NCBI GenBank assembly: GCA_031278095.1
Contig: JAITLC010000011.1
Location: 1 to 64,000, forward strand
Source: Treponema sp.
GTDB taxonomy: Bacteria; Spirochaetota; Spirochaetia; Treponematales; Breznakiellaceae
Direction of reading: 5' to 3'
DNA length: 64,000 bases
Part shown: piece after piece, positions 33,303-43,140 of the stretch
How positions within the stretch are numbered: the first letter of the stretch is position 1
Layout: the number at the start of each line of letters is the position of its first letter
Position numbers and translations under genes: made by a program
The notes under the pieces: model-generated
What the model was told of the DNA's origin: nothing
What the model saw: only the letters and a program-made list of their open reading frames with translations
Databases searched by the model: none

Positions 33303-36300
33303 TCAGGGCATTACGATCTTTGAACCCGAAGCGGTTTTTATTATTTCCACCTGACAGGGAATTCGGGAACGCATTTCGGGCACATGGGAGATGAGACCGA
33401 CCATCCGGCGATCCCTCAGTTCGTCCAGTATGGACAGAGCCTTGTCCAGGCTTCCTTCATCAAGGCTGCCGAAACCTTCATCGATAAAAACAGCGTCTAT
33501 GCGGAGTCCCCCGGAACGGGACTGTATCGAGTCCGCCAGTCCCAGGGCCAGGCTGATGGCAGCCATGAAACTTTCGCCGCCCGAAAGGGTTGCGCATGGT
33601 CTCGACTTGCCGGTAAAGGCGTCGAAGACCGAGAGATCAAGTCCCTTGTTTCCCCGGTTATTTGTTCCCTCGGTATCCAGAAGCAGAAAATAGCGGGAAT
33701 CACTCATCCTGGAGAGCCGCTTTGACGCATAGGCGGCCACTTCCTCCAGATACCGGCCCAGAAGCCAGGAATCAAAGGCGGTTTTTCTGGGGTTTTTACC
33801 CGAAAGATCATCGGCAAGGATCCGCAGTTTTCCTGCCTTTTGTGAACGTTCTTCAAACTCGGCGTTGGCCTTGATAAAAGAATCTCTGTTTTGCTCAAGA
33901 TTCTTCAGGGCAATCAGGGCCCTTTCCTGCTCTGTTTCCATGGTCTTTAGTTTTTCATTCAAATTCAAAAGCCGCTCCTCCGCTTCCTCCGCGGAAATAT
34001 TCAGCCTGCTTTTTTCAAGTTCCTTCCGCAGGGAAGAAAGCTGTTTCTCCTGTTCGGCAATGATCGTACTGTTTCTATTTTGCTCCTCCCTCTGTGCCTG
34101 TATCTCCGCTTCCAGAGCCTTTTCTTCGGCAGAGTCAATGATCGCCCCTTCAGCCTCATCCTCGCCGCCAAACGGCGAAGCCTTGATAACCGCGCCGAGT
34201 TTCTCTTTGGCTTCCGAGAACTCTTTTCCGGCTATTTCCCTGTTTTCGCAGGCCAGTTTCTCCGCAGAATGCGCCGCCGCAGCATCCCTGCCGGCCTTTT
34301 CGGTTTCCTCCCTGATCTGTTTGATGCGGCCGTCCGTTGCGGAAAGCTCTCTATTCAGAGCCTCAAGAGCCTCCGAAGCCCTGGTAAAATTTCCGCTCAA
34401 TCCGGTGGAATGTTCCGCAAGAAGTTTCCGGTGTTTTTCTTTTATCACAGCCATCGAAAGGGAAAGATTCTTCCGCCGTTCTTCAAGAGCCGCAAGCTTC
34501 TTCTCCATTCCCGCAAGGGCCGTGCGTCCTTCCTGCAGTTTTTTCCGCAAGGCGGGAAGCCGGTTTTGAAGTTTGCCGCGTTCCTGCAGAAGGCTGCTCT
34601 GACGCAGGATCTCCTCCCGGTAGTTTTTCTCTTCCTTTTCAAGATCCGCCATGGAGGGGAGGGGAGCCTCTCCAAGAATCTCCCGGACAGCGGCCCTGCA
34701 ATTTTCCGCGTCCGCCTCGAAACGTTTTTTTTCGCTTTGCCCCGACTTCAACCCCGCGGCCGCATCAGCCTTTTTTTGCAAGGCGTCCTGGAGACTCCCC
34801 GACAGGGTTTTAATGCGTTCATCAAAACTGAATTTTTCTTCCAGGGGAGAGGCAGGCCGGGGATGGTCGATCGAACCGCAGACAGGACAGGCTTCACCCT
34901 CCTTCAGATTCGATGCCAGAATCCCTGCGATAGACAGATGTTCCGCCCTCTTCTTTTCCGCTTCAAGGTTCTTTATTTCCTCATCCAGCATCCCGGTACG
35001 CCGTACATATTCAGCCTCTTCACCGCTAAACTTTTCAATAGCCTTTTCGTTTTGCCTAAGCTCTTCGGCATATTTTTCAGTTTCAGATCTGAGTTTTTTG
35101 AGTTTCTCCGTTATATCCCTTTGCCTGCGGGCCTCGTCAAGCCGTTCCTGCAGAAGAGGTATCTCTGCGGCAAGCCCCTCTTCCCGTGCCAGCGTTTCTT
35201 CTTCTTGTGAAACCTCTGCATTGACAGAGGAAACTTCCGCTTCAAGGGCCCTATATTCATTTTCGCAGTGTTTCTGTTCCCCTTCTTCCTGTTCAAGCTT
35301 CTCTTCTTCGGCAAGCATTTCCCTGAGCGGGGGCCTTTTTTCCGCAAGTGTGCGGGACAGGTTTTCAAGTCTTTCAAGTTCGGGCTTGAGGGCTTCCGCT
35401 GCGGCAAGGAACTTTTCAGCCTTCCGCCTTTCTTCCCCTGCCCTTTCCAGATTCAGCTCCGCCGTATCCAGGGATGCGCGTTTTTCCTTTTTTGAAACGA
35501 GGTACTGTTCCAGAGGCCGGGCCTGCCGGGACAGGCCAAGAATGATTTCTTTTTCCTTTATATGTTCTTCTTCTTCCTTCAGGATTGCTTGTCTTGCCTT
35601 TTCTTTTTGAAGATTTGACAGTGTTTCTTTTTCATCTTTTTTAATCCTGCGGTATTCTTTCAGGATTTCGATTTCTGCGTCAAGGGAAACACGGTTCTCC
35701 TTTGCCCCCGCGAGTTCCTGTTCCAGCCGTTCGTGGCCGGCTTCATAATCTGCAAAAGAAAAACGGCTGGAATACTCCTGTAATAAACGGGCGCTCTCTT
35801 CCGCCAGAAGGTTTGCATCCCTGGCCTTTTTTACTGCCGCCTCCCGGATAAGAATCGCATCCTCCACCGGGAAGAGCTTCCCCATAACCTTCTGCCGGTC
35901 ACTGGAATTCTGCCGCAGAAACTCTGCAAATTCGCCCTGGGGAAGCAGGATGATCCGGGAGAAATCCTTTGCCTCAAGCCCTAAGAGACTGCGAATCTTT
36001 TCATCCGCTTCGGATTTTTTTGAAGTAGCGCTGCTTTTCCTGCCGCCTGAAATTTCGTAGAGAGTCGCCGTCTCTTCGGCAAAGGTTGTACCGCCGCCCC
36101 GTTTCCGGGGCTTTTCCTGCCTGGGTCTCCGTTCCACGAGGTACTGTTTTCCTGCGGCGGAAAATTCAAGGCTTACCGAACATTCTTCCTCCGGAGAAGC
36201 ATGATCGCTTTTAAGGTGAACGGGATGATCCTTGCGGCTGCCCGGAACTTCTCCGTAAAGCGCAAAGCAGATACCGTCAAAGATACTGGTTTTCCCGGAG

Positions 36301-36407
36301 CCGGTTTTTCCGGTGATAAGGAAGATGTCTTCAAGGCGGCCAAAGTCAAGTTCGGCCTGCCCCGCGAAGGGGCCGAAATTCCGCATGCAGAGTTTAATAG
36401 GCTTCAT
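33303..36407 (-). CDS. sbcC: exonuclease subunit SbcC (Rad50-like)
   Basis: A 1034-residue SMC-like ATPase that, with SbcD, opens and degrades DNA hairpins and double-strand ends. Walker A TGKTGSGKTS is near residue 32. Long coiled coils (about 180-480 and 530-850) flank the zinc hook ACPVCGSIDHP near residue 505. The C-terminal signature LSGGESFMAAISLALGLAD and Walker B VFIDEGFGSLD complete the split ATPase. Length matches bacterial SbcC. The start at 36407 (MKPIKLCMRNFGPF) overlaps sbcD by 14 bases; a longer frame to 36440 is sbcD in another frame. SbcCD cleaves palindromes, which is notable in a genome full of hairpin elements. Confidence 0.93.
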   Translation of the reverse strand: MKPIKLCMRNFGPFAGQAELDFGRLEDIFLITGKTGSGKTSIFDGICFALYGEVPGSRKDHPVHLKSDHASPEEECSVSLEFSAAGKQYLVERRPRQEKPRKRGGGTTFAEETATLYEISGGRKSSATSKKSEADEKIRSLLGLEAKDFSRIILLPQGEFAEFLRQNSSDRQKVMGKLFPVEDAILIREAAVKKARDANLLAEESARLLQEYSSRFSFADYEAGHERLEQELAGAKENRVSLDAEIEILKEYRRIKKDEKETLSNLQKEKARQAILKEEEEHIKEKEIILGLSRQARPLEQYLVSKKEKRASLDTAELNLERAGEERRKAEKFLAAAEALKPELERLENLSRTLAEKRPPLREMLAEEEKLEQEEGEQKHCENEYRALEAEVSSVNAEVSQEEETLAREEGLAAEIPLLQERLDEARRQRDITEKLKKLRSETEKYAEELRQNEKAIEKFSGEEAEYVRRTGMLDEEIKNLEAEKKRAEHLSIAGILASNLKEGEACPVCGSIDHPRPASPLEEKFSFDERIKTLSGSLQDALQKKADAAAGLKSGQSEKKRFEADAENCRAAVREILGEAPLPSMADLEKEEKNYREEILRQSSLLQERGKLQNRLPALRKKLQEGRTALAGMEKKLAALEERRKNLSLSMAVIKEKHRKLLAEHSTGLSGNFTRASEALEALNRELSATDGRIKQIREETEKAGRDAAAAHSAEKLACENREIAGKEFSEAKEKLGAVIKASPFGGEDEAEGAIIDSAEEKALEAEIQAQREEQNRNSTIIAEQEKQLSSLRKELEKSRLNISAEEAEERLLNLNEKLKTMETEQERALIALKNLEQNRDSFIKANAEFEERSQKAGKLRILADDLSGKNPRKTAFDSWLLGRYLEEVAAYASKRLSRMSDSRYFLLLDTEGTNNRGNKGLDLSVFDAFTGKSRPCATLSGGESFMAAISLALGLADSIQSRSGGLRIDAVFIDEGFGSLDEGSLDKALSILDELRDRRMVGLISHVPEMRSRIPCQVEIIKTASGSKIVMP

Positions 36408-37605
36408 GCCGCACTTCCGCGGTCCCGGCGGCTTCCACACGTGTTTCGTTAAAAAGTTTTACTTTATCTTCTTCCGTTTCCCCGTAAAGCTCCGCAAGAA
36501 AATCTTTGAAGTCCGCCGTAATATCCCTGCGTCCGGTTCTCTCTTCATTTAAAGTCCTGTCTTTTCCGCTTTGCAGGGATGAAAGGGCCGCCTCCTGACG
36601 AACGGAGAGAAGATACGGAAAACGCATCTTTAGTATCGAAAGGGCGTTTTCTGTAAGTTCATTTCCCGTAAGGGTAATTTCAAGGTAATCGTTTTTTGCC
36701 GCTTTAAGTTCTTCATCCTGCACCGGTTCCGTCATGAAACGGCGGAAATTTCCTTCAAGCCTCCTCATCTTGCGCAAGGGCTGTACAGGAATACTGTCTG
36801 CTTTAACTTCCCCTCCCTCCAGTGTAAGTGAAACAAAACATTTTTCACCGCCGGCTTCATCAAAGGAGTAGGCAAGGGGGCTTCCCGAATACCGGGCAAA
36901 GACTTTGCCGTCCTTTACACCGGCCTTCTGAAAACGGTGAAGGTGCCCCAGGGCCGCATAGTCAAACCCGGAAAACATCCCCATGTCCACCTGTTCGGCG
37001 CCGCCGAGAAAGATCCTCTCCGAGTCCGACTCCCTTCCTCCCCCGGCAAAGAGATGGGCCGCAAGAATAGTGTAGGATGCGCCCTGAGCCCTGCATTCTC
37101 TTTGCGCCGCATCAAGCCTCTTTGCCGCCTCCGCGGCCAGTTCCGCCTGGCTGCGCAGAACCTCTCCCTCATCGTTTTTGAGACTGCCGGCGCCCAGAAA
37201 CGGCAGCAGAAAACAGGCGCAACTGTCCCCTTTGCCGCCCTGAAGGATAATCGCGGGCCTGAAAGCCTCTTCCGTTTCGCATACAAAATGGATCCCCAGG
37301 CTCCTGAAAAGTTCCTTGCCGTAACCCAGCCGTACTGCCGAATCGTGGTTACCCGGAATGACGAGAAGCTCGGGGGCACTCTCAAGCTTTCTTATGTCTG
37401 CAAGAAAAGCCGAAAAAAGACTCACCGCCTCCGGGGAAGGTATCGACCTGTCATACACATCCCCGGCAACGATGAGGGCGTGGAATTCTTGTGCCTTGAG
37501 AATTTCCGCCAGTTGTTTGAGAACATGGGCCTGATCTTCGGCAAGGCTCTGATCGTGGAGACTCTTCCCCAGATGGAGATCGGCAGTATGTAAAATTCTA
37601 ATCAT
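36394..37605 (-). CDS. sbcD: exonuclease subunit SbcD (Mre11-like)
   Basis: A 403-residue metallophosphoesterase nuclease. Motif I is HTADLHLGK at residue 6, motif II VAGDVYDR near 47, motif III IPGNHDS near 85, and later His motifs lie in LAAHLF and LGHLHR. A C-terminal capping domain contacts SbcC. The two genes overlap (translationally coupled). No strong ribosome site precedes the ATG at 37605; a TATTAA box lies about 19 bases upstream. Confidence 0.93.
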   Translation of the reverse strand: MIRILHTADLHLGKSLHDQSLAEDQAHVLKQLAEILKAQEFHALIVAGDVYDRSIPSPEAVSLFSAFLADIRKLESAPELLVIPGNHDSAVRLGYGKELFRSLGIHFVCETEEAFRPAIILQGGKGDSCACFLLPFLGAGSLKNDEGEVLRSQAELAAEAAKRLDAAQRECRAQGASYTILAAHLFAGGGRESDSERIFLGGAEQVDMGMFSGFDYAALGHLHRFQKAGVKDGKVFARYSGSPLAYSFDEAGGEKCFVSLTLEGGEVKADSIPVQPLRKMRRLEGNFRRFMTEPVQDEELKAAKNDYLEITLTGNELTENALSILKMRFPYLLSVRQEAALSSLQSGKDRTLNEERTGRRDITADFKDFLAELYGETEEDKVKLFNETRVEAAGTAEVRHEAY

Positions 37606-37668
37606 TTTTTATTCGCAGTGAGGTTTAATACCCACGAACCCGCTTGCACGGGGGAGCTTCAGGGCGCT

Positions 37669-37704
37669 TAAAAAAAGGTATTAAACCCCGAATAGAAATA
37701 CCTT
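37669..37704 (-). terminator. intrinsic terminator downstream of tRNA-Arg
   Basis: Minus strand: AAGGTATT, 14-base loop, AATACCTT, followed by a 7-base T-run. The tRNA transcript would end here, just before sbcD. Confidence 0.8.
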
Positions 37705-37710
37705 ATGAGA

Positions 37711-37742
37711 ACAACATACCTCGTCTCTTTAGGCGAGGTTGT
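37711..37742 (-). other. hairpin immediately 3' of tRNA-Arg
   Basis: ACAACCTCG pairs with CGAGGT-AT-GTTGT (2-base bulge). It starts three bases after the tRNA 3' end and precedes the intrinsic terminator. It is probably a processing or stabilising structure in the tRNA precursor. Confidence 0.6.
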
Positions 37743-37745
37743 TGA

Positions 37746-37817
37746 TGACCCTAGACGGAATCGAACCATCATGACAGGCTTAGAAGGCCTGGGCTCTATC
37801 CATTGAGCTATAGGGCC
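37746..37817 (-). tRNA. tRNA-Arg (anticodon TCT)
   Basis: A 72-nt cloverleaf: acceptor GGCCCTA/TAGGGTC with one G-T pair, D-arm GCTC/GAGC, anticodon stem CAGGC/GCCTG with loop CTTCTAA (anticodon TCT, reading AGA/AGG), T-arm GATGG-TTCGATT-CCGTC, discriminator A. CCA is not encoded. Its own promoter lies upstream and a terminator downstream, so it is a single-gene unit. Confidence 0.96.
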
Positions 37818-37831
37818 GGAATACTTTCGGT

Positions 37832-37860
37832 ATACTACCAGAAAACCGTAAAATAGGCAA
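37832..37860 (-). promoter_or_regulatory. tRNA-Arg promoter
   Basis: Minus strand: -35 TTGCCT (37855-37860), 17-bp spacer, -10 TAGTAT (37832-37837), then 14 bases to the mature tRNA 5' end, allowing a short leader for RNase P. Confidence 0.65.
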
Positions 37861-37937
37861 TCAGGGCTCCCGCATTTACAGGGCAACGGCATTTACTTTT
37901 TCTACCTCAAAAATCCATTTTTACCCGGGCGAATAAA

Positions 37938-37968
37938 TGAAGAACCCGGGAGCAAGTTTCTGGGTATC
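37938..37968. repeat. 'CCCGGGAGCAAG' hairpin element, copy 2
   Basis: TGAAGAACCCGGGAGCAAG followed by TTTCTGGGTATC, matching the start of the element at 22865. It lies in the 440-bp gap between tRNA-Arg and ilvN, which has no other gene. Confidence 0.65.
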
Positions 37969-38067
37969 TTCGTTCTATAAGGTATGGATTGTATGCGGAG
38001 TTCATGCCAATTTATACTTTTAGTGCCCATTATTCACTCCCATTACTCCAATTACGCTATTTAGCAG

Positions 38068-38108
38068 CAGGGGCAAGTCCCCGGGTACGGACCCCGCCTG
38101 CGAATCAA
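38068..38108. repeat. 'CCCGGGAGCAAG' hairpin element, copy 3
   Basis: CAGGGGCAAGTCCCCGGGTA followed by CGGACCCCGCCTGCGAATCAA. It shares the GCCTGCGAATCAA tail with copy 1. Confidence 0.65.
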
Positions 38109-38214
38109 AATTTGTAGCGGAATCCGTGGTCCAGCCCCAGAAAAAGCATCTATAGGACGGCGGTTCCCGGCATAAGCGTCTTTGTTCCGGGAAAGCAGCC
38201 TTTAAATCCCGCAC

Positions 38215-38243
38215 TTGTCATTGTTCTTGTTTTTTGCTAGGCT
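38215..38243 (+). promoter_or_regulatory. ilv-leu operon promoter
   Basis: -35 TTGTCA (38215-38220), 17-bp spacer, extended -10 TGC-TAGGCT (38238-38243). GGAGG and the GTG start follow within 18 bases, so there is no room for a T-box, leader peptide or riboswitch. Regulation, if any, must act at this promoter. Confidence 0.65.
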
Positions 38244-38260
38244 TTTTGGCGGAGGTCAAC

Positions 38261-38773
38261 GTGAAGCAGCATGTGGTGTCCGCTTTGGTGGAAAACCGCG
38301 CGGGTACCTTAAGCCGGGTTTCGGGGCTTTTTGCCCGCCGCGGTTTCAATATAGACAGTCTCACCGTCGGAGAAACCGAGGACGGTTCAATATCCCGGAT
38401 GACCATTGCTGTCAGCGGGGAAGATGATGTCCTCGAACAGATCATCAAGCAGCTCGGCAAACTGGTTGACGTAATCGCCGTCCGGGAACTGGAACCTGCA
38501 TCCTGTATCCGCCGGGAAATTATGCTGGTTAAGATCAAGGCCGGTGAAACTTCCCGTCCCGCGGTAATCGAAATTGCCGGGATCTTCCGTTCCCGGGTTA
38601 TAGACGTATCTCCTTCTACCATTACCATTGAGGCCACCGGCGACATAGAAAAGCTCAACGGCCTCCTTCTCCTGTTACGCCCTTACGGCATCCTTGAATT
38701 GGCCCGTACCGGTCTTGTTGCGTTGGAACGCGGCTCTCTCGTACTTTCCGTATCCGAACTGCTCATTAAATAG
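38261..38773 (+). CDS. ilvN: acetolactate synthase, regulatory small subunit
   Basis: A 170-residue regulatory subunit that stimulates the IlvB catalytic subunit and confers valine feedback inhibition. The N-terminal ACT domain (HVVSALVENRAGTLSRVSGL, residues 4-23) has the expected NxxGxL-type effector loop; the C-terminal ALS_ss_C domain spans about 80-165 (RSRVIDVSPSTITIEATG). GTG 38261 is chosen for its GGAGG at good spacing; the open frame to 38234 begins inside the promoter. Unusually, it heads the operon while ilvB is last, about 7.8 kb away. Confidence 0.92.
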   Translation: MKQHVVSALVENRAGTLSRVSGLFARRGFNIDSLTVGETEDGSISRMTIAVSGEDDVLEQIIKQLGKLVDVIAVRELEPASCIRREIMLVKIKAGETSRPAVIEIAGIFRSRVIDVSPSTITIEATGDIEKLNGLLLLLRPYGILELARTGLVALERGSLVLSVSELLIK

Positions 38774-38787
38774 CGGTAATTGCTTAG

Positions 38788-39855
<1,068 letters not shown>

Positions 39856-39866
39856 AGGAGAATGGT

Positions 39867-41465
39867 ATGCCAGGTAACGGTGAGGTACGTCGTGTTGTGA
39901 TATTTGATACGACACTGCGGGACGGGGAACAGGCGCCCGGATGCAGCATGAATTTGAAGGAAAAGATTGAAGTCGCACGGCAGCTTGAAAAACTCTCCGT
40001 GGATGTTATGGAAGCGGGTTTTCCTGCATCCAGTCCCGGAGATCTTGAATCGGTAAAGACTATCGCGGGTATCGTCAAAAACAGTATTGTTGCAGGACTC
40101 TGCCGTTGCAGGGAGCAGGATATTGATGCGGCGCGGGAGGCTCTGGCAAAGGCAGTCAGTCCCAGGGTGCATGTATTTCTTGCCACCAGTCCCATTCACA
40201 TGGAATACAAACTCAGGATGACCCCTGATCAGGTACTGGCCGGCGCCGTTGAATCCGTCAAATACGCAAAGAAATTCTGTTCCGATGTGGAGTTTTCCGC
40301 GGAAGACGCATTCCGCAGTGAACCTGATTTTGTCTGCAAGGTATTCGGAGCCGCCATTGAAGCCGGAGCCACAACGGTCAACTTTCCCGATACCGTCGGT
40401 TATGCAATGCCCGGCGAATTCGGGGAAAGGATACGTTACATCAGGGAACACACTCCCCATATTGAAAAGGTGCGGCTTTCGGTACACTGCCACAACGATC
40501 TGGGCCTCGCCGTAGCCAACAGTATCTCTGCGATTCTGAACGGCGCGGATCAGGCCGAATGTACCGTTAACGGCATAGGGGAGCGGGCGGGGAACGCGTC
40601 TTTAGAAGAGATCGTGATGAGTCTCCGGGTGCGGCGGGATCTGCTTGATGCGGATACCGGGATAGACAGTACCCAGATCTATGCGGCCAGCCGTCTTGTT
40701 TCCCAGGTAACCGGCGTAAAGGTTCAGCCCAACAAGGCCATTGTCGGGGACAATGCCTTTGCGCATGAAGCGGGGATACACCAGCACGGGATAATGGCAA
40801 AACGGGAAACCTACGAGATCATGACTCCCGAATCAATCGGTATTCCCCGCAAGGCGATGGTACTCGGTAAACATTCAGGCCGGCACGCCTTTGAGGATCG
40901 CCTGAAGGATCTTGGATTTGCACTGAACGGCGAAGTACTGGAAACCCTCTTTGCCCAATTCAAGGATCTTGCGGACAAGAAGAAAACTGTCAGCGACAGG
41001 GACATTGAGGCCCTGGTAATGGGTGTCTCCGCCGCGGCGCCTGAAACCTGGAAACTGGATCACTGGGCTGTCAATACCGGTTCCGCACTTGGAGCCACCG
41101 GGACAATCCGTTTACGGCACAAGAACGGAGAGACAAAAAAACTTGTCTCTCCGGGGGACGGCCCCATCGATTCGATCTTCAAGGCGATCAACCAGATCAT
41201 CGGGAAGGAACCGGAACTGGAACTCTACGAAATTGGAGCCATTACCGGCGGTTCCGCCTCCCAGGGTGAAACCATGGTGAGGATACTCTGGAAAGACAAA
41301 TACTATAACGGTCACGGTGTTTCTACCGATGTTATTGAATCTTCAATAAAGGCCTATCTTTCTGCCGTCAATGCGATGGAGTATGAGTCTGGAATATCCG
41401 GCCAGGCCGCAGTGGAGCGAAGGCGAAGATCCTCCTCCGGAAACAGGAAGAAGGAAAATGGATAA
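39867..41465 (+). CDS. leuA: 2-isopropylmalate synthase
   Basis: A 532-residue enzyme that condenses acetyl-CoA with 2-oxoisovalerate, the first committed step to leucine. The TIM barrel begins IFDTTLRDGEQAPGCSM (metal-binding Asp and catalytic Arg), with metal His pair HCHNDLGLA near 205, followed by the subdomains and the C-terminal LeuA dimer/leucine-regulatory domain (about 385-510). A Lys/Arg-rich tail (RRRRSSSGNRKK) follows. ATG 39867 has GAAGGAG; it starts 11 bases after the ilvC stop and overlaps cimA by 8 bases. Confidence 0.94.
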   Translation: MPGNGEVRRVVIFDTTLRDGEQAPGCSMNLKEKIEVARQLEKLSVDVMEAGFPASSPGDLESVKTIAGIVKNSIVAGLCRCREQDIDAAREALAKAVSPRVHVFLATSPIHMEYKLRMTPDQVLAGAVESVKYAKKFCSDVEFSAEDAFRSEPDFVCKVFGAAIEAGATTVNFPDTVGYAMPGEFGERIRYIREHTPHIEKVRLSVHCHNDLGLAVANSISAILNGADQAECTVNGIGERAGNASLEEIVMSLRVRRDLLDADTGIDSTQIYAASRLVSQVTGVKVQPNKAIVGDNAFAHEAGIHQHGIMAKRETYEIMTPESIGIPRKAMVLGKHSGRHAFEDRLKDLGFALNGEVLETLFAQFKDLADKKKTVSDRDIEALVMGVSAAAPETWKLDHWAVNTGSALGATGTIRLRHKNGETKKLVSPGDGPIDSIFKAINQIIGKEPELELYEIGAITGGSASQGETMVRILWKDKYYNGHGVSTDVIESSIKAYLSAVNAMEYESGISGQAAVERRRRSSSGNRKKENG

Positions 41466-43077
41466 CAGTGAACGCCGCATAGAGATACTCGATACCACCC
41501 TCCGCGACGGAGCGCAGGGGGAGGGGATCAGTTTCTCCGTGCGGGATAAACTTGCAGTGGCGGAAGCCCTCGACGATCTTGGTCTTGCATGGATCGAGGC
41601 GGGTAATCCGGGGAGCAATCCCAAGGATCTGGAATTTTTTCAGCAGGCTTCAGGACTCAAGCTAAAGTATGCAAGGCTCTGTGCCTTCGGTTCCACACGC
41701 AAAAAAGGAATCAGACCGGAGGAGGATTCCCAGATCCGCAGCCTTCTCGGCGCAGGCTGCGAAGGGATCGTAATATTCGGGAAGAGCTGGGATCTTCATG
41801 TTACAGAAGTTCTGCGGGTAAGTCCTGAGGAAAACATTGAAATGATCGCAGAAACAGTGTCATTTCTTAAAGAGGAGGGCCGCTTCGTCATCTATGATGC
41901 GGAACATTTCTTTGACGGTTTCAAGGCGAACCGGGATTATGCCCTCAGGACACTGAGGGCAGCCCGGGAAGCCGGTGCGGACCGTATCGTTCTGTGCGAC
42001 ACCAACGGCGGCTGTTTCTCCGATGAGATCATTGCCGCTGCCGGCGCCGTGATTGAGAGTATCGCACAGGGTTCGGCCCCTTCGCTTCAATTGGGAATCC
42101 ATGCGCACAATGACGCGGGGCTTGCCATTGCAAACAGCATCGCCGCCGTTCAGGCAGGGGCGGGCCATGTGCAGGGTACCCTTGCCGGTTTTGGGGAACG
42201 CTGCGGCAATACCAGCCTTGCGGCCCTTATCCCCAGCCTGGAATTGAAACTGAACTGCCGCTGCCTTCCCAAAGGAAACCTGGTGAACGTCTGTGAAGTA
42301 ACCAGAAAGGTTGCGGAGATTGCCAATGTCTCCCTGAGCGACGACATGCCCTATGTGGGGGCTCATGCCTTTGCCCACAAGGCGGGTATGCATGCCGACG
42401 GCATCCTCAAGATCCGCAGATCCTTTGAGCATGTCGATCCGTTTCTCGTGGGAAATGACAGGCATTTCCTCATGAGCGAAATGGGAGGCCGTTCCGCGAT
42501 CGCCGAAAGGGCAAAGAGGATTGATCCGTCTATAACAAAGGATCATCCGGTAACACAGATACTGTCTGAGAAGTTAAAGTCCCTTGAGGCTTCAGGCTGG
42601 GCCTTTGAAGGAGCCGACGCGAGTTTTGAAATTCTTGTACGCCGGGAACTGGGGCGTTACAAGCCCCTCTTCAAAATTCTTGCCTACAGGGTGATGAGTG
42701 AGCATCCTACAGGAGAAGCGCTCCTGTGTTCCCATGCCTGGGTCAAGGTTTGGGTGGAAGGCCAGGACGAGATAGCGGCCGCCGAGGGCGACGGGCCTGT
42801 AAACGCGCTGGACGGCGCGCTCCGCCGGGCGCTCCGGCATTTTTACCCTGAACTCGAACAGGTCAGGCTGGAGGACTACAAGGTCAGGGTTATTGACGGC
42901 AAAGATGCTACCGCGGCGCGGGTAAGGGTTCTCATTGAATCTACCGATGGTCAGCGAAGCTGGAGTACCGTAGGCGTCTCTGCCGACATTATTGATGCCA
43001 GCCGTGCCGCTCTGGTTGATTCAATTGAATACAAGCTTATCGGAGACATAGAGCGCAGATTCAAGGCGTATCTGTAG
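41458..43077 (+). CDS. cimA: (R)-citramalate synthase
   Basis: A 539-residue homologue of LeuA in the citramalate synthase branch. It would condense acetyl-CoA with pyruvate to make citramalate, giving 2-oxobutyrate for isoleucine without threonine deaminase. Barrel motifs are ILDTTLRDGAQGEGISF at residue 7, the metal His pair IHAHNDAGLA near 218, and FGERCGNTSL near 244. The region CAFGSTRKKG near 75 and the C-terminal domain (about 400-535) match the CimA/'2-isopropylmalate synthase/homocitrate synthase' family. Start 41458 has AGGAAGAAGGA upstream. Downstream steps need LeuCD (absent here) and LeuB (next gene). Confidence 0.9.
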   Translation: MDNSERRIEILDTTLRDGAQGEGISFSVRDKLAVAEALDDLGLAWIEAGNPGSNPKDLEFFQQASGLKLKYARLCAFGSTRKKGIRPEEDSQIRSLLGAGCEGIVIFGKSWDLHVTEVLRVSPEENIEMIAETVSFLKEEGRFVIYDAEHFFDGFKANRDYALRTLRAAREAGADRIVLCDTNGGCFSDEIIAAAGAVIESIAQGSAPSLQLGIHAHNDAGLAIANSIAAVQAGAGHVQGTLAGFGERCGNTSLAALIPSLELKLNCRCLPKGNLVNVCEVTRKVAEIANVSLSDDMPYVGAHAFAHKAGMHADGILKIRRSFEHVDPFLVGNDRHFLMSEMGGRSAIAERAKRIDPSITKDHPVTQILSEKLKSLEASGWAFEGADASFEILVRRELGRYKPLFKILAYRVMSEHPTGEALLCSHAWVKVWVEGQDEIAAAEGDGPVNALDGALRRALRHFYPELEQVRLEDYKVRVIDGKDATAARVRVLIESTDGQRSWSTVGVSADIIDASRAALVDSIEYKLIGDIERRFKAYL

Positions 43078-43080
43078 CAT

Positions 43081-43120
43081 GAGCGTGTTCCGGAACCCGG
43101 TTGGTTTGGGAACAGCCTCA
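43081..43120. repeat. dispersed hairpin, GAGGCTGTTCC family, copy 8 (inside operon)
   Basis: GAGCGTGTTCCGGAACCCGG on the left and GGTTTGGGAACAGCCTCA on the right, starting three bases after the cimA stop and 20 bp before the leuB start. It does not obviously end the operon, since leuB, ilvD and ilvB follow on the same strand. Confidence 0.75.
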
Positions 43121-43140
43121 CATATTAAGGAGAAGCGGAA

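Noticed and set aside
38234-38260. upstream TTG extension of ilvN
   Set aside because: It would begin inside the promoter -10 box; GTG 38261 has a proper GGAGG.
38261-38773. T-box or leucine attenuator before the ilv operon
   Set aside because: The likely promoter lies only about 18 bases before the GTG start, leaving no leader for such an element.
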